A stretch of 64,000 nt of DNA from Lucinisca nassula (taxonomy: Eukaryota > Mollusca > Bivalvia > Lucinida > Lucinidae). The position numbers were made by a program, and so were the translations under genes. Below the pieces are notes generated by a model. That model was not told the DNA's origin, searched no databases, and worked only from the letters and a program-made list of their open reading frames with translations. The stretch lies in contig OY757015.1 of assembly GCA_963580285.1 (NCBI GenBank), positions 150,906,082-150,970,081 of the forward strand, given 5' to 3'. This document shows, piece after piece, positions 61,061 to 64,000 of the stretch (the stretch's first letter is position 1; every line of letters begins with the position of its first letter).

Positions 61061-64000
61061 AAGATATCTTGCTTACAAACTTAAAACGCGAAAAATTTCA
61101 AAGGGCCATAAATCAAGAAAAAAAAAATCGGATTTTTTTCAAAAGTTAATCAGTTCATCTACTCATCATCCCCAACCAGCCTGTAAAGTTTCAGGGCAAT
61201 AGCTCAAACAATTTTTTGAGATATCTTGCTTACAAGATGAAAACACGAAAAAAATCAAAGGGCCATAACTCAAGAAAAAAAAATTGGATTTTTTTCAAAA
61301 GTTAATCAGTACTTCTACTCATCATACCCAACCAGTCTTTGAAGTTTTGGGGAAAAACCTCATATAGTTTTTGAGATATCTTGCTTACAAACTTAAAACG
61401 TAAAAATTTCAAAGGGCCATAACTCAAGAAAAAAATATAGGATTTTTTTCAACAGTTAATCAGTTCATCTACACATCATCCCAAACCAGCTTGTAAAGTT
61501 GCAGGGCAATCGCTCAAACAATTATTGAGATATCTTGCTTACAAGCTGCAAACACGAAAAAAATCTAAGGGCCATAACTCAAGAAAAAAAATCGGATTTT
61601 TTTCAAAAGTTAATCAGTTCATCTACTCATCATCCCTGACCAGTCTGTGAAATTTCGGGGAAAAACCTAAAATAGTTTTTTAGATATCTTGCTTACAAAC
61701 TTAAAACGCGAAAAATTTCAAAGGGCCATAACTCAAGAAAAAAATTTCGGATTTTTTTCAAAAGTTAATCAGTTCATCTACTCATCATCCCCAACCAGCC
61801 TGTAAAGTTTCAGGGCAATAGCTCAAACAATTTTTGAGATATCTTGCTTACAAGCTGAAAACACGAAAAAAATCAAAGGGCCATAACTCAAGAAAAAAAA
61901 ATTGGATTTTTTTCAAAAGTTAATCAGTTCATCTACTCATCATACCCAACCAGTCTGTGAAGTTTTGGGGAAAAACCTCATATAGTTTTTGAGATATCTT
62001 GCTTACAAACTTAAAACGCGAAAAATTTCAAAGGGCCATAACTCAAGAAAAAAATATAGGATTTTTTTCAACAGTTAATCAGTTCATCTACACATCATCC
62101 CAAACCAGCTTGTAAAGTTGCAGGGCAATCGCTCAAACAATTATTGAGATATCTTGCTTACAAGCTGAAAACACGAAAAAAATCTAAGGGCCATAACTCA
62201 AGAAAAAAAATCGGATTTTTTTCAAAAGTTAATCAGTTCATCTACTCATCATCCCTGACCAGTCTGTGAAGTTTCGGGGAAAAACCTAAAATAGTTTGTT
62301 AGATATCTTGCTTACAAACTTAAAACGCGAAAAATTTCAAAGGGCCATAACTCAAGAAAAAAATTTCGGATTTTTTTCAAAAGTTAATCAGTTCATCTAC
62401 TCATCATCCCCAACCAGCCTGTAAAGTTTCAGGGCAATAGCTCAAACAATTTTTGAGATATCTTGCTTACAAGCTGAAAACACGAAAAAAATCAAAGGGC
62501 CATAACTCAAGAAAAAAAAATTGGATTTTTTTCAAAAGTTAATCAGTTCATCTACTCATCATACCCAACCAGTCTGTGAAGTTTTGGGGAAAAACCTCAT
62601 ATAGTTTTTGAGATATCTTGCTTACAAACTTAAAACGCGAAAAATTTCAAAGGGCCATAACTCAAGAAAAAAATATAGGATTTTTTTTCAACAGTTAATC
62701 AGTTCATCTACACATCATCCCAAACCAGCTTGTAAAGTTGCAGGGCAATCGCTCAAACAATTATTGAGATATCTTGCTTACAAGCTGAAAACACGAAAAA
62801 AATCTAAGGGCCATAACTCAAGAAAAAAAATCGGATTTTTTTCAAAAGTTGATCAGTTCATCTACTCATCATCCCCGACAAGTCTGTGAAGTTTCGGGGA
62901 AAAACCTCAAATAGTTTTTTAGATATCTTGCTTACAAACTTAAAACGCGAAAAATTTCAAAGGGCCATAACGCAAGAAAAAAATTTCGGATTTTTTTCAA
63001 AAGTTAATCAGTTCATCTACTCATCATCCCCAACCAGCATGTAAAGTTTCAGGGCAATAGCTCAAACAGTTTTTGAGATATCTTGCTTACAAGATTTCAT
63101 AGTATTTTTTGCAAAGGGGCATAACTCAAAAAAATGGCATAATCCTGACGAGAAAAAAAACACGGGTCAATTATTTTTTCATGAGGAATCCATATATGAA
63201 ATTTCAAAAACCTAGCACCCATGGTTCTAAAGTTATGTTATGCAGTAAAAAGTGGGACGGACGTAAGGACGGAAGGACGGAAGGACGGACGGACGAACAG
63301 GGCAAAACCAATATGCCAAAACGCGAAAAATTTCAAAGGGCCATAACTCAAGAAAAAAATTTCGGATTTTTTTCAAAAGTTAATCAGTTCATCTACTCAT
63401 CATCCCCAACCAGCCTGTAAAGTTTCAGGGCAATAGCTCAAACAATTTTTGAGATATCTTGCTTACAGGCTGAAAACACGAAAAAAATCAAAGGGCCATA
63501 ACTCAAGAAAAAAAAAATTGGATTTTTTTCAAAAGTTAATCAGTTCATCTACTCATCATACCCAACCAGTCTGTGAAGTTTTGGGGAAAAACCTCATATA
63601 GTTTTTGAGATATCTTGCTTACAAACTTAAAACGTAAAAATTTCAAAGGGCCATAACTCAAGAAAAAAATATAGGATTTTTTTTCAACAGTTAATCAGTT
63701 CATCTACACATCATCCCAAACCAGCTTGTAAAGTTGCAGGGCAATCGCTCAAACAATTATTGAGATATCTTGCTTACAAGCTGAAAACACGAAAAAAATC
63801 TAAGGGCCATAACTCAAGAAAAAAAAATCGGATTTTTTTCAAAAGTTGATCAGTTCATCTACTCATCATCCCCGACAAGTCTGTGAAGTTTCGGGGAAAA
63901 ACCTCAAATAGTTTTTTTAGATATCTTGCTTACAAACTTAAAACGCGAAAAATTTCAAAGGGCCATAACTCAAGAAAAAAATTTCGGATTTTTTTCAAAA
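61061..64000. repeat. 155-bp satellite with four-monomer higher-order repeat
   Basis: 'gatatcttgctta' recurs at 61220, 61375, 61529, 61683, 61838, 61993, 62148, 62302, 62457, 62612, 62768, 62922, 63077: monomers of 154-156 bp. Neighbours differ, while monomers four apart are almost identical (61838-61992 against 62457-62611), so the true unit is about 619 bp. The array is interrupted at about 63100-63316 and then continues past the window end. Confidence 0.93.
63100..63316 (+). repeat. Interruption of satellite by second module and GGAC tail
   Basis: 'caaaggggcataactcaaaa', 'tgaggaatccatatatgaaa', 'gttctaaagttatgttatgc' is the second module of the 330-bp monomers at 841-3430, followed by 'ggacggaaggacggaaggac' and 'agggcaaaaccaatatgcc', an element end. 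The 155-bp array restarts at once. Confidence 0.8.

Noticed and set aside
61061..64000. CRISPR-like array
   Set aside because: Units are contiguous 155-bp satellite monomers with no unique spacers, in a eukaryotic context.

Overview
This window looks like a stretch of nuclear genome from a bivalve mollusc, probably a heterodont clam. The evidence is indirect: AT-rich sequence, many tandem units carrying the 'gggccataactc' and 'gacctctaagtatgacc' motifs, tRNA-derived SINEs with AAAC tails, TTAA-flanked palindromic MITEs and rolling-circle-like elements with tandem cores. I recognise no intact host gene, rRNA, functional tRNA or CRISPR array. The only protein-level homology I can defend is to three transposon relics: the C-terminus of a CR1-like LINE reverse transcriptase (29.7-30.4 kb), the C-terminus of an RTE/CR1-type LINE (43.6-44.3 kb) and two decayed N-terminal pieces of a PIF/Harbinger transposase (59.9-60.5 kb, minus strand). 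Most other open frames lie inside repeats.

Layout. 0-5 kb: a tRNA-Lys-like SINE split by a TTAA MITE, then nested tandem arrays (160-bp and 330-bp monomers). 5-10 kb: SINE copies and rolling-circle-like (RC) elements with tandem cores. 10-17 kb: an RC element interrupted by a 1.3-kb foldback element with an 8-bp target-site duplication (TSD), arrays, and very long C and G homopolymers. 17-27 kb: RC elements, three SINE families, TTAA MITEs. 27.4-32.4 kb: a 4.9-kb element with about 1-kb inverted repeats. 32.9-36.2 kb: a tandem duplication whose second copy took two further insertions. 37.4-39.6 kb: another long-inverted-repeat element. 41-43 kb: an RC element inside a foldback MITE. 43.4-48.2 kb: a segmental duplication, one copy with a LINE insertion and the other with a Tc1/mariner-like insertion. 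48-55 kb: SINEs, MITEs, arrays. 55-58.5 kb: mostly non-repetitive sequence plus a foldback. 58.6-60.6 kb: Harbinger relic. 60.7-64 kb: a satellite with a four-monomer higher-order repeat.

The main value of the window is that its internal duplications supply both empty and filled sites. They show directly that family B MITEs use TTAA, that one RC element inserted between A and T without a TSD, and that the 1.4-kb element at 45.7 kb used TA. Three long-inverted-repeat elements all have CAC...GTG ends but TSDs of 8, 6 and 5 bp. The TTAA MITE families share a palindromic core in which the same position is mispaired in most copies. These are the candidates for something undescribed. All family names used here (SINE-F, FB-D, LIR-1 and so on) are working labels.
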